Source: Cyclobacterium marinum DSM 745
Lineage (GTDB): Bacteria > Bacteroidota > Bacteroidia > Cytophagales > Cyclobacteriaceae
Length of the DNA stretch: 64,000 nt
Direction: 5' to 3'
Assembly (NCBI RefSeq): GCF_000222485.1
Contig: NC_015914.1
Location: 2,170,001-2,234,000, forward strand
This document shows, piece by piece, positions 31,109 through 40,787 of this stretch. Under the pieces are notes generated by a model. It was not told the origin of the DNA, ran no database searches, and was given only the letters and a program-made list of their open reading frames with translations. Position numbers and translations under genes: made by a program. Positions within the stretch are counted from its first letter, which is position 1; every line of letters starts with the position of its first letter.

Positions 31109-32602
31109 ATGTGCAATCACCATAAAAAACATTGGTTTCGTGCTTATCCGGACCTTCATGAGCTGGAGAAAAAGATAGACCGAAGGCATTTTCTTACCAA
31201 AACAGCCATGGGTATGGGTGGACTCGCATTGGCTTCTTTGTTTTCTAATGATGGGCTTATGGCCAAAGGAATGGAGACCATGCTGGGATCAGGATTGCCG
31301 GGACTTCCACATCATGCGCCTAAAGCCAAGCGAATTATTTATCTTTTTCAAAGTGGAGGACCTTCACAGTTGGATCTTTTTGATTATAAGCCAGGCCTAA
31401 GTGATAGGCATGGACAAGACCTTCCGGAGTCCATCCGTGGAGGTCAGCGCCTAACCGGTATGAGTGCCAATCAAAGCATTTTTCCTGTAGCCCAATCCAG
31501 TTTTAAGTTTCAGCAGTATGGGAAGAGTCGGACATGGGTGAGTGAACTGATGCCACATATGGCCGAAGTGGTCGATGAGCTTTGTTTTATTAAATCCATG
31601 ATTACAGAACAGATTAATCATGATCCGGCCATTACATTTATGCAAACCGGACACCAATTGCCGGGAAGGCCTTCGATGGGAGCTTGGCTATCCTATGGTC
31701 TAGGATCTGAAAATCAAAACTTGCCGGGTTTTGTCGTCCTTGTGTCCAAAGATGCAGTGAGGGATCAGCCCTTGTATGCAAGACTTTGGGGCAATGGGTT
31801 TTTGCCTTCCCAGCATCAAGGGGTTCAATTCAGGTCAGGAAAAGACCCTGTGCTCTTCTTGAGCAACCCGGAGAACTATGACGGACATGATCGAAAGGAA
31901 ATGTTGGATTACCTTAAGGACTTGAATGGCATCCAGTATGATACCTATGGGGATCCTGAGATAAATGCAAGAATTGCCCAATACGAAATGGCTTTCCGCA
32001 TGCAAACCTCAGTGCCTGAAGTATCGGATATGTCTGATGAACCTGATTGGGTTTTTGATTTGTACGGTGAGTCAAGTAGGGATCCCGGGACCTATGCAGC
32101 CAATTGTCTTTTGGCCAGGAAGCTAATAGAAAAGGATGTGAAGTTTGTACAGCTTTACCATCAGGGATGGGACCAGCATGGCAACTTACCCAATGGTATA
32201 AAAAATCAATGTGCCAAAACGGATCAGGCAAGTGCGGCATTGATTAAGGATCTTAAGCAAAGAGGATTGCTTGAAGATACATTGGTAGTTTGGGGAGGAG
32301 AGTTTGGAAGAACGGTATACAGTCAGGGAACATTAACGGCTGATAATTATGGCAGGGATCACCACCCCCGGTGCTTTACCATGTGGATGGCAGGGGCAGG
32401 AGTGAAGCCGGGCTTTACCTATGGTGAAACAGATGATTTTGGATACAATGTCACCAAAGATCCGGTACATGTGCATGATTTTCATGCCAGCTTGATGCAC
32501 CTTTTTGGTGTCGATCATGAAAAATTGATTTTCAAGCATCAAGGAAGAAGGTACCGGCTTACTGATGTGGCAGGGAATGTGGTCAATGGGCTTTTTACCT
32601 GA
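31109..32602 (+). CDS. DUF1501 family secreted protein (sulfatase-like fold)
   Basis: 497 residues from ATG 31109; an in-frame TTG at 31103 is ignored. The N-terminus has arginines (DRRHFLTKT) ahead of a hydrophobic stretch [11 protein letters not shown], a twin-arginine type signal. The DUF1501 core is clear: [16 protein letters not shown], then [16 protein letters not shown] and [23 protein letters not shown]. The fold is related to alkaline phosphatases/sulfatases, and the HHPRCF stretch holds likely metal or catalytic residues. It is co-transcribed with PSD1; this pair is a common genomic unit of unknown biochemical role. Confidence 0.93.
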   Translation: MCNHHKKHWFRAYPDLHELEKKIDRRHFLTKTAMGMGGLALASLFSNDGLMAKGMETMLGSGLPGLPHHAPKAKRIIYLFQSGGPSQLDLFDYKPGLSDRHGQDLPESIRGGQRLTGMSANQSIFPVAQSSFKFQQYGKSRTWVSELMPHMAEVVDELCFIKSMITEQINHDPAITFMQTGHQLPGRPSMGAWLSYGLGSENQNLPGFVVLVSKDAVRDQPLYARLWGNGFLPSQHQGVQFRSGKDPVLFLSNPENYDGHDRKEMLDYLKDLNGIQYDTYGDPEINARIAQYEMAFRMQTSVPEVSDMSDEPDWVFDLYGESSRDPGTYAANCLLARKLIEKDVKFVQLYHQGWDQHGNLPNGIKNQCAKTDQASAALIKDLKQRGLLEDTLVVWGGEFGRTVYSQGTLTADNYGRDHHPRCFTMWMAGAGVKPGFTYGETDDFGYNVTKDPVHVHDFHASLMHLFGVDHEKLIFKHQGRRYRLTDVAGNVVNGLFT

Positions 32603-32663
32603 GCTATTGACGATAATGTTGATTTTATTTTAAGTAAATAAAGAACACAGATACCTTTTTAGC

Positions 32664-33272
32664 TTAAAGAAAAAACCCTAACCTAGGGCCAAAGTACTTT
32701 CCTCTCCTTTTAAAAAACTGATCATAATAGACGGCCCCCTGAATTCCTATACTCCATTTGTTGTAAAATTCCTTCCGCAAACTAAATTGAGCAGGAAAAG
32801 TTATGCCTTGTGAATATTCGTCTATAAGAAAAAAACCGCGGTATTCTTGTTTGTCCTCATTGAAATATACCGGTGCATAGTAATTATTCCGATCCACGAA
32901 CATGCCTATTCCAACTCCTCCCTCTAGCAAAATAGAAAATGGTAGTGCTATTTTTCTATTGACCATAAATGAAAAATGATCCGAAGTAAGTGTCCCTTCA
33001 AGTGGAAGTGGCATTACCATTATCGGTGTTCCGGCCATCGATTCTCGACAATAATTGTTCCAAGAACGATTAAGAGAAACACCCATGGACCATTGATTAT
33101 TTAATTGATAGAAAAACCCTAGGTTTGCATTAATGCCGACACTTGGTAACTCTATGGCCCTTTGATCGCCAATTGTAAAATAGCCGAGGTTAAAATGCAG
33201 GTCTAAATTTTGGGCTAATAGCTCACCTATAGTACAAAACAAAAGGCCGGCTATTGTTAAAAGCTTTCTCAT
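32664..33272 (-). CDS. Outer membrane beta-barrel protein, family not recognised
   Basis: 202 residues with a signal peptide ending near LLAQN (about residue 21). The remainder alternates short amphipathic strands and turns (LDLHFNLGYFTIG, GINANLGFFYQLNNQWSMGVSLNRSW) and ends in an aromatic strand, GPRLGFFL, as expected for barrel insertion. It is next to a second barrel gene, 9 nt away, in the same direction; they share size and style, and may be related. No catalytic motif. Confidence 0.7.
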   Translation of the reverse strand: MRKLLTIAGLLFCTIGELLAQNLDLHFNLGYFTIGDQRAIELPSVGINANLGFFYQLNNQWSMGVSLNRSWNNYCRESMAGTPIMVMPLPLEGTLTSDHFSFMVNRKIALPFSILLEGGVGIGMFVDRNNYYAPVYFNEDKQEYRGFFLIDEYSQGITFPAQFSLRKEFYNKWSIGIQGAVYYDQFFKRRGKYFGPRLGFFL

Positions 33273-33281
33273 AAATTACTA

Positions 33282-33824
33282 TTAAAAACGGTACCGTATT
33301 TCCGGACCTAAATGAAATGCGCCAATGCTGTAGAAGGGAGTAATAAATAAGCCTGTTTTTACTCCGGCAAAAAGATTTTCTCCGATATTTTTACTGAAAT
33401 TTAATTCCAAAGGCATTATAAAATCTCTGTAGAATTCAGTGATTTGCGTAGCCTGATCGATTTCATCACTGCTGTACTCCAGATAGTACCCAATACCTGT
33501 GCCCACAGCCAGCGACCATCCTTTTTTTAACGGAAATTTTTTTTGAAAAGTAAGGTAAAAAAGGTTTGTGTTCTCCCGGATTTTTAAGCCATTTCTATCA
33601 GAAGTATGATTGAAGCGTCCAAACATATAATTGGAAGACAAGGCAAATTTTTCATTGAAATGATAGTCAAACTTTATCCCGTAAGAGGGTCCAAGTGTTC
33701 CTTTGGAGTAGTTCCCAAAACTTGTTGGTGAAAATACACCCGCATAAATAGCCTTATCATATTGCTGCGCAAAAGTGACTGATACTACCAAATTGAGAAA
33801 AATAACAATTACAAATTTCTTCAT
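33282..33824 (-). CDS. Outer membrane beta-barrel protein (porin-family-like)
   Basis: 180 residues: signal peptide to VTFAQQ (about residue 20), repeated beta-strands (FDYHFNEKFALSSNYMFGRF, GWSLAVGTGIGYYLEYSS), and a terminal strand FHLGPEIRYRF ending in Phe, the usual outer-membrane targeting signal. First gene of a two-gene unit with the barrel at 32664. Role cannot be assigned. Confidence 0.72.
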   Translation of the reverse strand: MKKFVIVIFLNLVVSVTFAQQYDKAIYAGVFSPTSFGNYSKGTLGPSYGIKFDYHFNEKFALSSNYMFGRFNHTSDRNGLKIRENTNLFYLTFQKKFPLKKGWSLAVGTGIGYYLEYSSDEIDQATQITEFYRDFIMPLELNFSKNIGENLFAGVKTGLFITPFYSIGAFHLGPEIRYRF

Positions 33825-33942
33825 AGCGTTGCAAAATTAGGAAATTAAGCAACAACTAGCTGGTTTTTAGTTCATTATATGAGCCTTATATGTCTAATCT
33901 ACTATAAATTAGGTTATTGTAATAATAGATTAGTAGATTAGA

Positions 33943-35253
33943 TTATTTTTTCAAGCCATTGATGGCGTCATATCTTTTTTGTAGATCTTGAAGGTCTGAC
34001 TCCTCATCGATGGAGGTTTTGGCCAAATTCAGGATCATTTTGGCGTGTTTATTTATTATTTGCTTCTGTTGTTTGTCTTCAGTAAAATCAGAAAGAGTGG
34101 CCATGGCCGCCATCAAATGGATAATCACAGGTGGGTTCCCTTTGGCGTATTGGCGGATGGCATTGAAGGCAGCTCCCATCATTCCTTCAAAGGTCAGGGG
34201 GTTGGCATAAATCCTCAACCGATTGTCCTTTCCCAGCCGATATGGAGAGGGAAATTTTACGGTGGTAAGGTAGGCAATGGTGTTGCTTAAATTATCAATG
34301 CATGCAATGGCGGTATAAGGATCATTTACGCCCGGGGACAGCGCCCTGGCTGCTATTTCCACCATTTGATGAATGGCATGTTCCGCATCCTGTTCCGATG
34401 TTCGGGTTTTTCCCGTTAAAAAGCTTTTTTGAATAGTTTTTAACTCTTCTTCTTTTAGCTTGCTATAGGAATAAAGCTTTCCCATTTCCTTACCGGGAAA
34501 AACGTAATCACCCGGGCGAAAATAAAGTTCTAAGTAGAGGTCCTTCTCTAAAACCTCCTCCATCAGCCGGTCTCCATCGACATATTGCAAATAGCCTTCT
34601 TTATCACTTTTTAAAGATAGATTATAGGAGTAGTTGGATCTAATTTTCTCCAAATCGAAATTTGAGTCTGCAGCTTCCCCTATTTCTTCCGGAAATAGTG
34701 TTTTTAAGTTTTGGGAAAGATTTTTTGAAATTTTACCTATGATATTGTCGGCTTGTATGCTATTGGCCACATGGTGGATAAAAACAATAAGTAAAACAAT
34801 ATTTGCCAAGGTCATAACCAAGGCAAAAAAGACTGAAATAACTGGTGTAAACTCAAATTCATCTGTATCCTTTACCGTGTTTAACACAATCAAACAGTAA
34901 ATAAATAAAGAAACGTATGTCCCTAAAACTGTTTGGTTAATCCGGTCATACATAAAATTTTTGATCAATCTAGGACCAAATTGATTACTTGCCAGTGTAA
35001 GGGCCACCAAAGTAATCGAAAATACAGTTCCTGCTACCCCAATCATGGCGCCGGCAATTGTGCTGAGAATATTTTTGGCCGCATCCGGACTGCCGGGAAA
35101 TAAATACTTCCACGCGCCCTTGGGATCAACCGCCTGCATACTGTCTAAATATACAAGCCAAAAGGGAAGGGCAATGCCTAAAATAATAATCCATACAGGT
35201 ACAAACCAAAATGTAGACTTAAGTTTAGACCACCAGAAAAGCAATTTCTTCAT
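33943..35253 (-). CDS. DUF2254 family membrane protein
   Basis: 436 residues. The N-terminal half has four hydrophobic helices (about 14-34, 55-88, 107-124, 133-157), the second containing AGAMIGVAGTVFSITLVALTLASNQFGPR, a family hallmark; the cytoplasmic C-terminal half includes the ALSPGVNDPYTA motif (about 300-312) conserved in DUF2254. These predicted integral membrane proteins are of unknown function. It stands alone, with a 118-bp gap after the barrel operon. Confidence 0.9.
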   Translation of the reverse strand: MKKLLFWWSKLKSTFWFVPVWIIILGIALPFWLVYLDSMQAVDPKGAWKYLFPGSPDAAKNILSTIAGAMIGVAGTVFSITLVALTLASNQFGPRLIKNFMYDRINQTVLGTYVSLFIYCLIVLNTVKDTDEFEFTPVISVFFALVMTLANIVLLIVFIHHVANSIQADNIIGKISKNLSQNLKTLFPEEIGEAADSNFDLEKIRSNYSYNLSLKSDKEGYLQYVDGDRLMEEVLEKDLYLELYFRPGDYVFPGKEMGKLYSYSKLKEEELKTIQKSFLTGKTRTSEQDAEHAIHQMVEIAARALSPGVNDPYTAIACIDNLSNTIAYLTTVKFPSPYRLGKDNRLRIYANPLTFEGMMGAAFNAIRQYAKGNPPVIIHLMAAMATLSDFTEDKQQKQIINKHAKMILNLAKTSIDEESDLQDLQKRYDAINGLKK

Positions 35254-35461
35254 AATTAAAACATGTCAGTGACTAAATCTAAGTTACCTAATATCGCTTA
35301 ATATCCTACCAAAACGAAATTTTGAGAGGATTACATTGAGCAATAAATTTCCTATTTTATGTGGATTTAGTTATCCTTACCAGATGTAAAATTGTTAGAA
35401 TAGGTTGTCAAATATCTTTTTTCCATTTTTGATAAAAATTGATAACCTTCCCCAAGCCTGC

Positions 35462-35938
35462 CTATCGCTTCACAGTAAAAGCAGCCACCATTCCTGAAGT
35501 AACAATGCCCATGATTGGTGCCCCTAGAATACTTTGAATCAGGTAACTTTTGAAATTAAAATAATCATTGGCCTCTTGCTGGGGCATTTTACCGGAGTTT
35601 ACTGCATAAGAAATGACGTTTTCAAAATAGTCAGGCGTGATGATGGAGAGTGTAATCCACTGGGTAAGTGGGGTAAGAATGGTGACTACCAGTGTAATCA
35701 GCAAACCGGTTTTGACTCCCTGCCAGTAGGTCATTTTGCCCCCGTAGTAGACCTTTCTTTTTTCCAATAAACCCAATACATAAATGAGAATGGCAGGAAT
35801 TGCAATAAAATTAGTATAAGTAGCATGATGAGCAATGAACCTGTCATGCAAGCCTACGGAGCGTTCGATAAACATCCAAATTAAGCCCATAAAGGCAAAG
35901 ATTAAACCCCACTTAATTTCAATGAGATACTTTTTCAT
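35462..35938 (-). CDS. DUF4199 family small membrane protein
   Basis: 158 residues with four predicted transmembrane helices (about 10-25, 42-60, 77-100, 132-153), charged loop WFIERSVGLHDRFIAHHATYTN after helix one and MPQQEANDYF in the last loop, both typical of DUF4199, a Bacteroidota-specific family of unknown function. It lies 11 nt downstream of the VOC gene and is likely co-transcribed with it. Confidence 0.82.
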   Translation of the reverse strand: MKKYLIEIKWGLIFAFMGLIWMFIERSVGLHDRFIAHHATYTNFIAIPAILIYVLGLLEKRKVYYGGKMTYWQGVKTGLLITLVVTILTPLTQWITLSIITPDYFENVISYAVNSGKMPQQEANDYFNFKSYLIQSILGAPIMGIVTSGMVAAFTVKR

Positions 35939-35949
35939 TACTTAATTTT

Positions 35950-36336
35950 TTACATCGAATACAATCCAAAGGTATTTCCTTCGGTATCCATACCTATTGC
36001 ACAGTAGCCATGCTCTCCAATTTGAAATTTAGGCTGAACCACTTGACCTCCTGCTGCTGCTATTCTACTTTGTTCGACAGCACAGTCTTTACAAGAAAAA
36101 TAGATCAGTGTACCTCCGGTTCCGGGCTTCATTTCGCTTGATTTTACCAATGCCCCTGATGCATTAATCCCACCATCAACATATGGGAAACAAACCATTC
36201 TTAGGTCTCCTGCTCCTTCCGGTACTTTCATTTCCTCTAAGGTTTGGTCTAATACTTGGCTATAAAATTTCTTGGCCCGCTCCATGTCCTCGACATAAAT
36301 TTCAAACCAATTTACGGGATTTACTTTTGAGTTCAT
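35950..36336 (-). CDS. VOC/glyoxalase superfamily protein
   Basis: 128 residues with one pair of beta-alpha-beta-beta-beta modules: NWFEIYVEDMERAKKFYSQVL at the N-terminus and LIYFSCKDCAVEQSRIAAAGGQVVQPKF in the middle, ending DTEGNTFGLYSM where Glu is a likely metal ligand. Single-domain VOC proteins dimerise and include isomerases, dioxygenases and resistance proteins; many are of unknown substrate. No signal peptide. It precedes the DUF4199 gene. Confidence 0.88.
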   Translation of the reverse strand: MNSKVNPVNWFEIYVEDMERAKKFYSQVLDQTLEEMKVPEGAGDLRMVCFPYVDGGINASGALVKSSEMKPGTGGTLIYFSCKDCAVEQSRIAAAGGQVVQPKFQIGEHGYCAIGMDTEGNTFGLYSM

Positions 36337-36753
36337 AAGATGTTGTTTAGCAGTTTAATTGTATAATAAACATTTGTAAAATTATTGATTAGGTTCAAAG
36401 ATCTTTAGGTATACTTAAATTCTATTTACTTTAACCCGGACTTTGTAATAGGATTCTCCGCCCAATAGCCAGGAGTGAAGCCTGTCCCATGCTTATGGGA
36501 AGTGTTGCAATCGCAAGAAGTTCATGCTGTTTGGAGATTTTAGCATAGCACCGCTATGGTGAAATTGATAACAGCAACGAAGTAGTTAATTTTGAAGCGA
36601 TTTCAGCAAGTAATTGATTGTCTATTGCATATATTGGGTTTAATTCTAAAATTACTTAAAGCTACATTCAAATCATTTTCAATTTTTTTTGTTCACAATG
36701 TAATGAATGCAATATTACTGGCATTTGGTAATTCTCAAAAAAGCAAAGCCTTC
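36337..36753. repeat. Intergenic region with a run of small hairpins
   Basis: 417 bp without a gene. Between about 36470 and 36558 there are four consecutive short inverted repeats: CAGG/CCTG, TCCCAT/ATGGGA (36485-36500), TTGC/GCAA (36505-36516) and CATAGC/GCTATG (36544-36558). The base composition is less AT-rich than the flanks. It looks like a dispersed intergenic repeat or its remnant, not a terminator, since no T tract follows. Confidence 0.45.
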
Positions 36754-37776
36754 TTACCAATGTACATAAATTTTGCCTGTACTTTTTCCTGATTCCAGCG
36801 AAGCATGGGCCTCAGCTAAATTTTCAATAGAATAATTTCCTCCCACTTTAGGAGCTATTTTTTTGTTTTCATATAGCATGATAAGTTCATTCAAGCAAGT
36901 GCCGATTACTTCCACCTTATGGTCTGCAAAGCGCAACATATTCACCCCGATTACTGCCTGTGCTTTCATCATCATGAAAAGTGGACTAATAAAACCGGTT
37001 TTTAATAAAAAAGAAAGGTCATTGACCAGGTTGTCTTTTTGCCCACTTCTGGCGGCACCACCAAAACAAAATAGCTTGCCACCATAATTCAGTAGCTTTA
37101 AATCTCTTTTGAAACTATTTCCTGCTACAGCATTAAAAACATGATCTATAGATCGTTTACCTAAGTTTTTTTTGATCCAATCTTTATAGTCTGTCTCTTT
37201 ATAATTGATGGGATAATCTACTTTTAAATCTCTTAAGTAATCCATTTTTTCAGTGGTACTACATAGGCCGACTACTGTCACACCTTTTAATTGACACAAC
37301 TGGGTAAGTGCTGTACCTACTCCTCCCGCGCAGGCATGAATCAGGGCAATTTCCCCCTTCCGGACCTGTTGAAAATAATGGCTCATATAGTATGCTGTGC
37401 AATATTGGGTGGCTAATGCACAGGCTTCTCCACCAGAAATTTCTTCCGAAATTACGCCTAAAGCCTTGTAATCAGCCAAAGCTTCAGTTGCATATCCCCC
37501 AAATCGAGTAAAAGCCACCACTCGCTTTCCTTCCAGAGCAACCGGTACTTTGGCACCAGCTTTTTTTACTTTCCCTACGACTTCATATCCGGGAACAAAA
37601 GGCAATTTAGGGGCTTCTTTATACAGTCCATTTCTTGCCATCACATCAGCATAATTTAATCCAAAACCTTCCACCTCAATTTGTACCTCATTTTCCTTAG
37701 GTACAAGAGAAGAGGCTTCTTGAATTTTGAAAGCCTTGTTAGCAGGTCCATATTCAACTATTGTTGCCTGTTTCAT
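36754..37776 (-). CDS. Zinc-independent medium-chain dehydrogenase/reductase (quinone oxidoreductase-like)
   Basis: 340 residues. N-terminal GroES-like domain (about 1-120: GFGLNYADVMARNGLY, VPGYEVVGKV) and a Rossmann domain with the nucleotide motif HACAGGVGTALTQL (about 145-158). The structural and catalytic zinc ligands of alcohol dehydrogenases are absent, as in quinone oxidoreductase and VAT-1-like proteins. Probably an NADPH-dependent reductase of quinones or enones, cytoplasmic. Single gene. Confidence 0.88.
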   Translation of the reverse strand: MKQATIVEYGPANKAFKIQEASSLVPKENEVQIEVEGFGLNYADVMARNGLYKEAPKLPFVPGYEVVGKVKKAGAKVPVALEGKRVVAFTRFGGYATEALADYKALGVISEEISGGEACALATQYCTAYYMSHYFQQVRKGEIALIHACAGGVGTALTQLCQLKGVTVVGLCSTTEKMDYLRDLKVDYPINYKETDYKDWIKKNLGKRSIDHVFNAVAGNSFKRDLKLLNYGGKLFCFGGAARSGQKDNLVNDLSFLLKTGFISPLFMMMKAQAVIGVNMLRFADHKVEVIGTCLNELIMLYENKKIAPKVGGNYSIENLAEAHASLESGKSTGKIYVHW

Positions 37777-37971
37777 TTTAACTTAGAGAACTTGTTACAT
37801 CAATATACAATGTTTTCTTGAATTCCAGAGTATTGTAAGTGGTAGAAATAGTTATTGACTTTTAAGGAGGTAGGAGGATTGCCTGCAATTTTTTCTATTG
37901 GACAAAAGTGAAAAACTGTTGTTAAATAAACATAATTGAATATTTTTAACCTTTACAAAAACCACTAACAG

Positions 37972-39192
37972 ATGAAAAATATTTTAAACCGTAGAAAATT
38001 TTTACAATACTCCGGAATCGCAGGATCTGCTGCTTTATTGACCGGAAAAGCTTTTGCTAAACCTTACAGGCCTGAAAAGGAGCATGAAATAGGCCTTTCA
38101 AAGTGGGAATTGGAGACGCCTTCTTTGTGTCTGGATTTGGACATTATGGAAGAGAACCTTAAAAAGGTTCATATAAACCTTCAAGGAACAGGGATTGGTG
38201 TAAGGCCACATACCAAAACCCACAAATGCCCTGCCCTAGCAAAACTTCAAATGGAAGCCGGAGCGGTAGGTGTGTGTACGGCCAAACTTGCTGAATCTCA
38301 AGTGATGCTGGAAAATGGAATTTCAGAGGTGCTTATGACAGGAGTGAACATTGGTAAAGGAAAAATCCGGAAGGCCATGCAATTGCGTAAAGCCCATAAA
38401 GGATTTATCCAGGCCGTAGATAACAAACAAAACGCCCAAGACTTACAGGATGCTGCCAAGGAGGCGGGGGTTGTCGCTGATGTAGTGGTTGATTTGGATG
38501 TAATTAGGCGATCAGGAGTTCCTACCGGTTTGCCGGCACTTGAGTTGGCACAATTGGTAGATCAACTTCCAAATTTGAGTTTTAAAGGGATTTTGGCCTA
38601 TGATGGTGGGGCACAACATATTAAAGGTTTTCAAAAGAGAAAGGAAAGAACCATCCAAACCTTTGGTCCTGTATCTGAGACCTATGCAATGATGAAAAAA
38701 TCCGGTTTGAATATGGAGATTTTTAGTGGTGCAGGTACCGGTACATACAATATGATGGATGATGTACCCGGGTTTACCGACGTTCAGGTTGGTAGTTATT
38801 TGTTTATGGATACGCAATACATGGCCATTGGCAGTAAAACCAATGAAAGTTTGTATGATGATTTTGATCCGGCACTTACAGTCTTGGCAACTGTGATCAA
38901 TACCAATCATCCTAATCGACTGATAACGGACTCGGGTGCGAAAGCTTTAACGATTAATAAGCCGAGTGGCCAGGTGATTGGCGAAACAGGTTTTAACTAT
39001 AATGCCGGTTCAGATGAATACGGAACAGTAACTTTTGAAAGCTCCAATAAAACTTACAAAACGGGTGATATTCTGGAAGTAATTGTTCCTCATTGTGATC
39101 CTGTTGTGAATTTATACGACCGCATCTACGGTATTCGCAATGGAAAAGTAGCCGAGATTTTGCCTATTTTAGGAAGGGGACAATCTCGGTAA
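37972..39192 (+). CDS. Secreted D-threonine aldolase-like PLP enzyme (DSD1 family)
   Basis: 406 residues. The first 30 residues are a twin-arginine signal (NRRKFLQYSG then a hydrophobic stretch ending AFAKP), so it is exported. The alanine-racemase-like barrel carries the PLP lysine in RPHTKTHK (Lys82). Near the end, HCDP gives His374 and Asp376, an His-x-Asp metal pair as in D-threonine aldolases, in contrast to the His-x-Cys zinc pair of D-serine dehydratases. It likely cleaves D-threonine or another beta-hydroxy-D-amino acid outside the cytoplasm. Single gene with its own terminator. Confidence 0.85.
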   Translation: MKNILNRRKFLQYSGIAGSAALLTGKAFAKPYRPEKEHEIGLSKWELETPSLCLDLDIMEENLKKVHINLQGTGIGVRPHTKTHKCPALAKLQMEAGAVGVCTAKLAESQVMLENGISEVLMTGVNIGKGKIRKAMQLRKAHKGFIQAVDNKQNAQDLQDAAKEAGVVADVVVDLDVIRRSGVPTGLPALELAQLVDQLPNLSFKGILAYDGGAQHIKGFQKRKERTIQTFGPVSETYAMMKKSGLNMEIFSGAGTGTYNMMDDVPGFTDVQVGSYLFMDTQYMAIGSKTNESLYDDFDPALTVLATVINTNHPNRLITDSGAKALTINKPSGQVIGETGFNYNAGSDEYGTVTFESSNKTYKTGDILEVIVPHCDPVVNLYDRIYGIRNGKVAEILPILGRGQSR

Positions 39193-39219
39193 TTTGAATG
39201 GATAGGATATGCCTTATCA

Positions 39220-39247
39220 TGGAACAGAATACTCTTCCATTTTTTTT
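39220..39247 (+). terminator. Probable terminator after the DSD1-family gene
   Basis: TGGAA-C-AG (39220-39227), loop AATA, CT-C-TTCCA (39232-39239) with one C-C mismatch, followed by eight T (39240-39247). Confidence 0.65.
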
Positions 39248-39275
39248 GTTTAGGTATAAATGTCCGCTTAACCTT

Positions 39276-39319
39276 GGTATGGCTTGTATTTATCTTTTTA
39301 TTAAAATACAAGCCATACC
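39276..39319. other. 16-bp perfect inverted repeat between convergent genes
   Basis: Arms GGTATGGCTTGTATTT (39276-39291) and AAATACAAGCCATACC (39304-39319) are exactly complementary, with a 12-nt T-rich loop. No T tract follows the stem on either strand, so it is not a normal terminator. It would form a strong RNA hairpin at the 3' end of the transcript from either side. Confidence 0.75.
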
Positions 39320-39361
39320 CAACAAGCTATGATAATCCCCCTTGGCCCAAATGGCTATTGA

Positions 39362-40588
39362 TTAACCATTGCTCAGGCTTTGATTTTGAGGTCCTGCTTC
39401 ATTGGATTTACTTTCTTCTTTGTCTTTTTTAGGTTTAGAGGTCAACATACCAAGCATCATCGCAAGAGAGGTAAATATAATCACCTGAATTATCAGCGAG
39501 TCGTTAATAATAGGAATGGACATCGTCAGGGGAACACTCAAATACAAGAGTATAGTTACTAAACCTCTTGGTGAAATAAACATTAGAGGCAAAAGGTTAA
39601 TTTTAAATATTTTTAAAATTAATGCCCTTAATAGAAAAATACCCGCCGTGATAGAGACAGACCATATTAAGGTTTCTGTATTGATAAGTTCATTGGTTTC
39701 AATCAAGAATCCAAATACAAGAAAGAATAAGGTTCGGATCAAGAAAGTAAGCTCCATGGTGAGCTCTTTAAACTTTTTTATTTCTTTTTTGAAGCTTTTC
39801 GTATGTAGTTTTTTCACGAAAACACTTTGTTTGAGCTGGTTTAGGTTACCTATAAACAAGCCAAAAAGAAGGATGAATATCAAAGCCGGTAAATGATAAA
39901 GTTCCGAAACCGCAAAGATCAACACAATCATTAAAATAATCGGAGCGAATTTTACAGGATGTTTGATGCGGCTTAATAAAAAGGCCAACATAATTGTAGC
40001 AAAAAAAGTAACAATTAAAATCATGACAATTTCACCAAAGAATAGCCCTAAGGTTTTAGCATTCATGATTTTCTTTTCAAGTAAAAAGTTAAAAAGTAGA
40101 ACGCCAAAAATATCAGAAACACTGCTTTCGTACGTTACAAATTCACGGTTTACTGCTCTTAAGTTTTGTACGGAAGGTATGGCAATGGCGCTACTTATAA
40201 TAGCGAAAGGAATGGCATTGAGTAAAGCAGACTTAAACGCCACATCAGCGAAAAACTGAATGGCGTAAGCGAGGCTTAGGCTAATTACAATAACAGGAAT
40301 AATAGCAATCAAAACTGTTTTTCCTACAAAAGACAACTTTGAAGTATCGAAATCCAGTTCAAGGGCACCTTCCAATACAATCAGTACCAAACCGATGGTG
40401 CCCAGAAAAGGCAATACAGTGGTTAGATCCGGAATATCCAAATCCAGAAAGCTTGCAGCTTGATTTGCTGCCCATCCCATAGCGAATAACAAAATCACTG
40501 GCGGGATTTTTGTTCTAGCTGAGGTGATGTCAAAAAAATAGGCAAAGAGCATTAAAGCACAAAGCACAATAATAATGGGTAGGGTCAT
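39362..40588 (-). CDS. Cation:proton antiporter (CPA1-type)
   Basis: 408 residues with about twelve hydrophobic segments. The conserved antiporter region is IPFAIISSAIAIPSVQNL followed by FVTYESSVSDIFGVLLFN, where the acidic Glu and Asp are the likely ion-binding residues. The C-terminus is short, polar and lysine-rich, without a TrkA/RCK domain. Probably exchanges Na+ or K+ for H+ across the inner membrane. Single gene, convergent with the DSD1 gene. Confidence 0.87.
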   Translation of the reverse strand: MTLPIIIVLCALMLFAYFFDITSARTKIPPVILLFAMGWAANQAASFLDLDIPDLTTVLPFLGTIGLVLIVLEGALELDFDTSKLSFVGKTVLIAIIPVIVISLSLAYAIQFFADVAFKSALLNAIPFAIISSAIAIPSVQNLRAVNREFVTYESSVSDIFGVLLFNFLLEKKIMNAKTLGLFFGEIVMILIVTFFATIMLAFLLSRIKHPVKFAPIILMIVLIFAVSELYHLPALIFILLFGLFIGNLNQLKQSVFVKKLHTKSFKKEIKKFKELTMELTFLIRTLFFLVFGFLIETNELINTETLIWSVSITAGIFLLRALILKIFKINLLPLMFISPRGLVTILLYLSVPLTMSIPIINDSLIIQVIIFTSLAMMLGMLTSKPKKDKEESKSNEAGPQNQSLSNG

Positions 40589-40787
40589 AGATAGGTGGTT
40601 TAGGTTTAGGGGGTTTTTACCTGATTAATTTATCCAAACCCCTCTATTCCTCATTCATTTAAAGCATGCTAAATATAAATTTACAATAAAGTCTGTCAAG
40701 TTAAAAGTTTAGCTTTTATTAAAGGTTAAATTTTTATTAATTACAAGTGGTTCTTTAAAAACAATAAATTACCTTCCCAACCGACTT

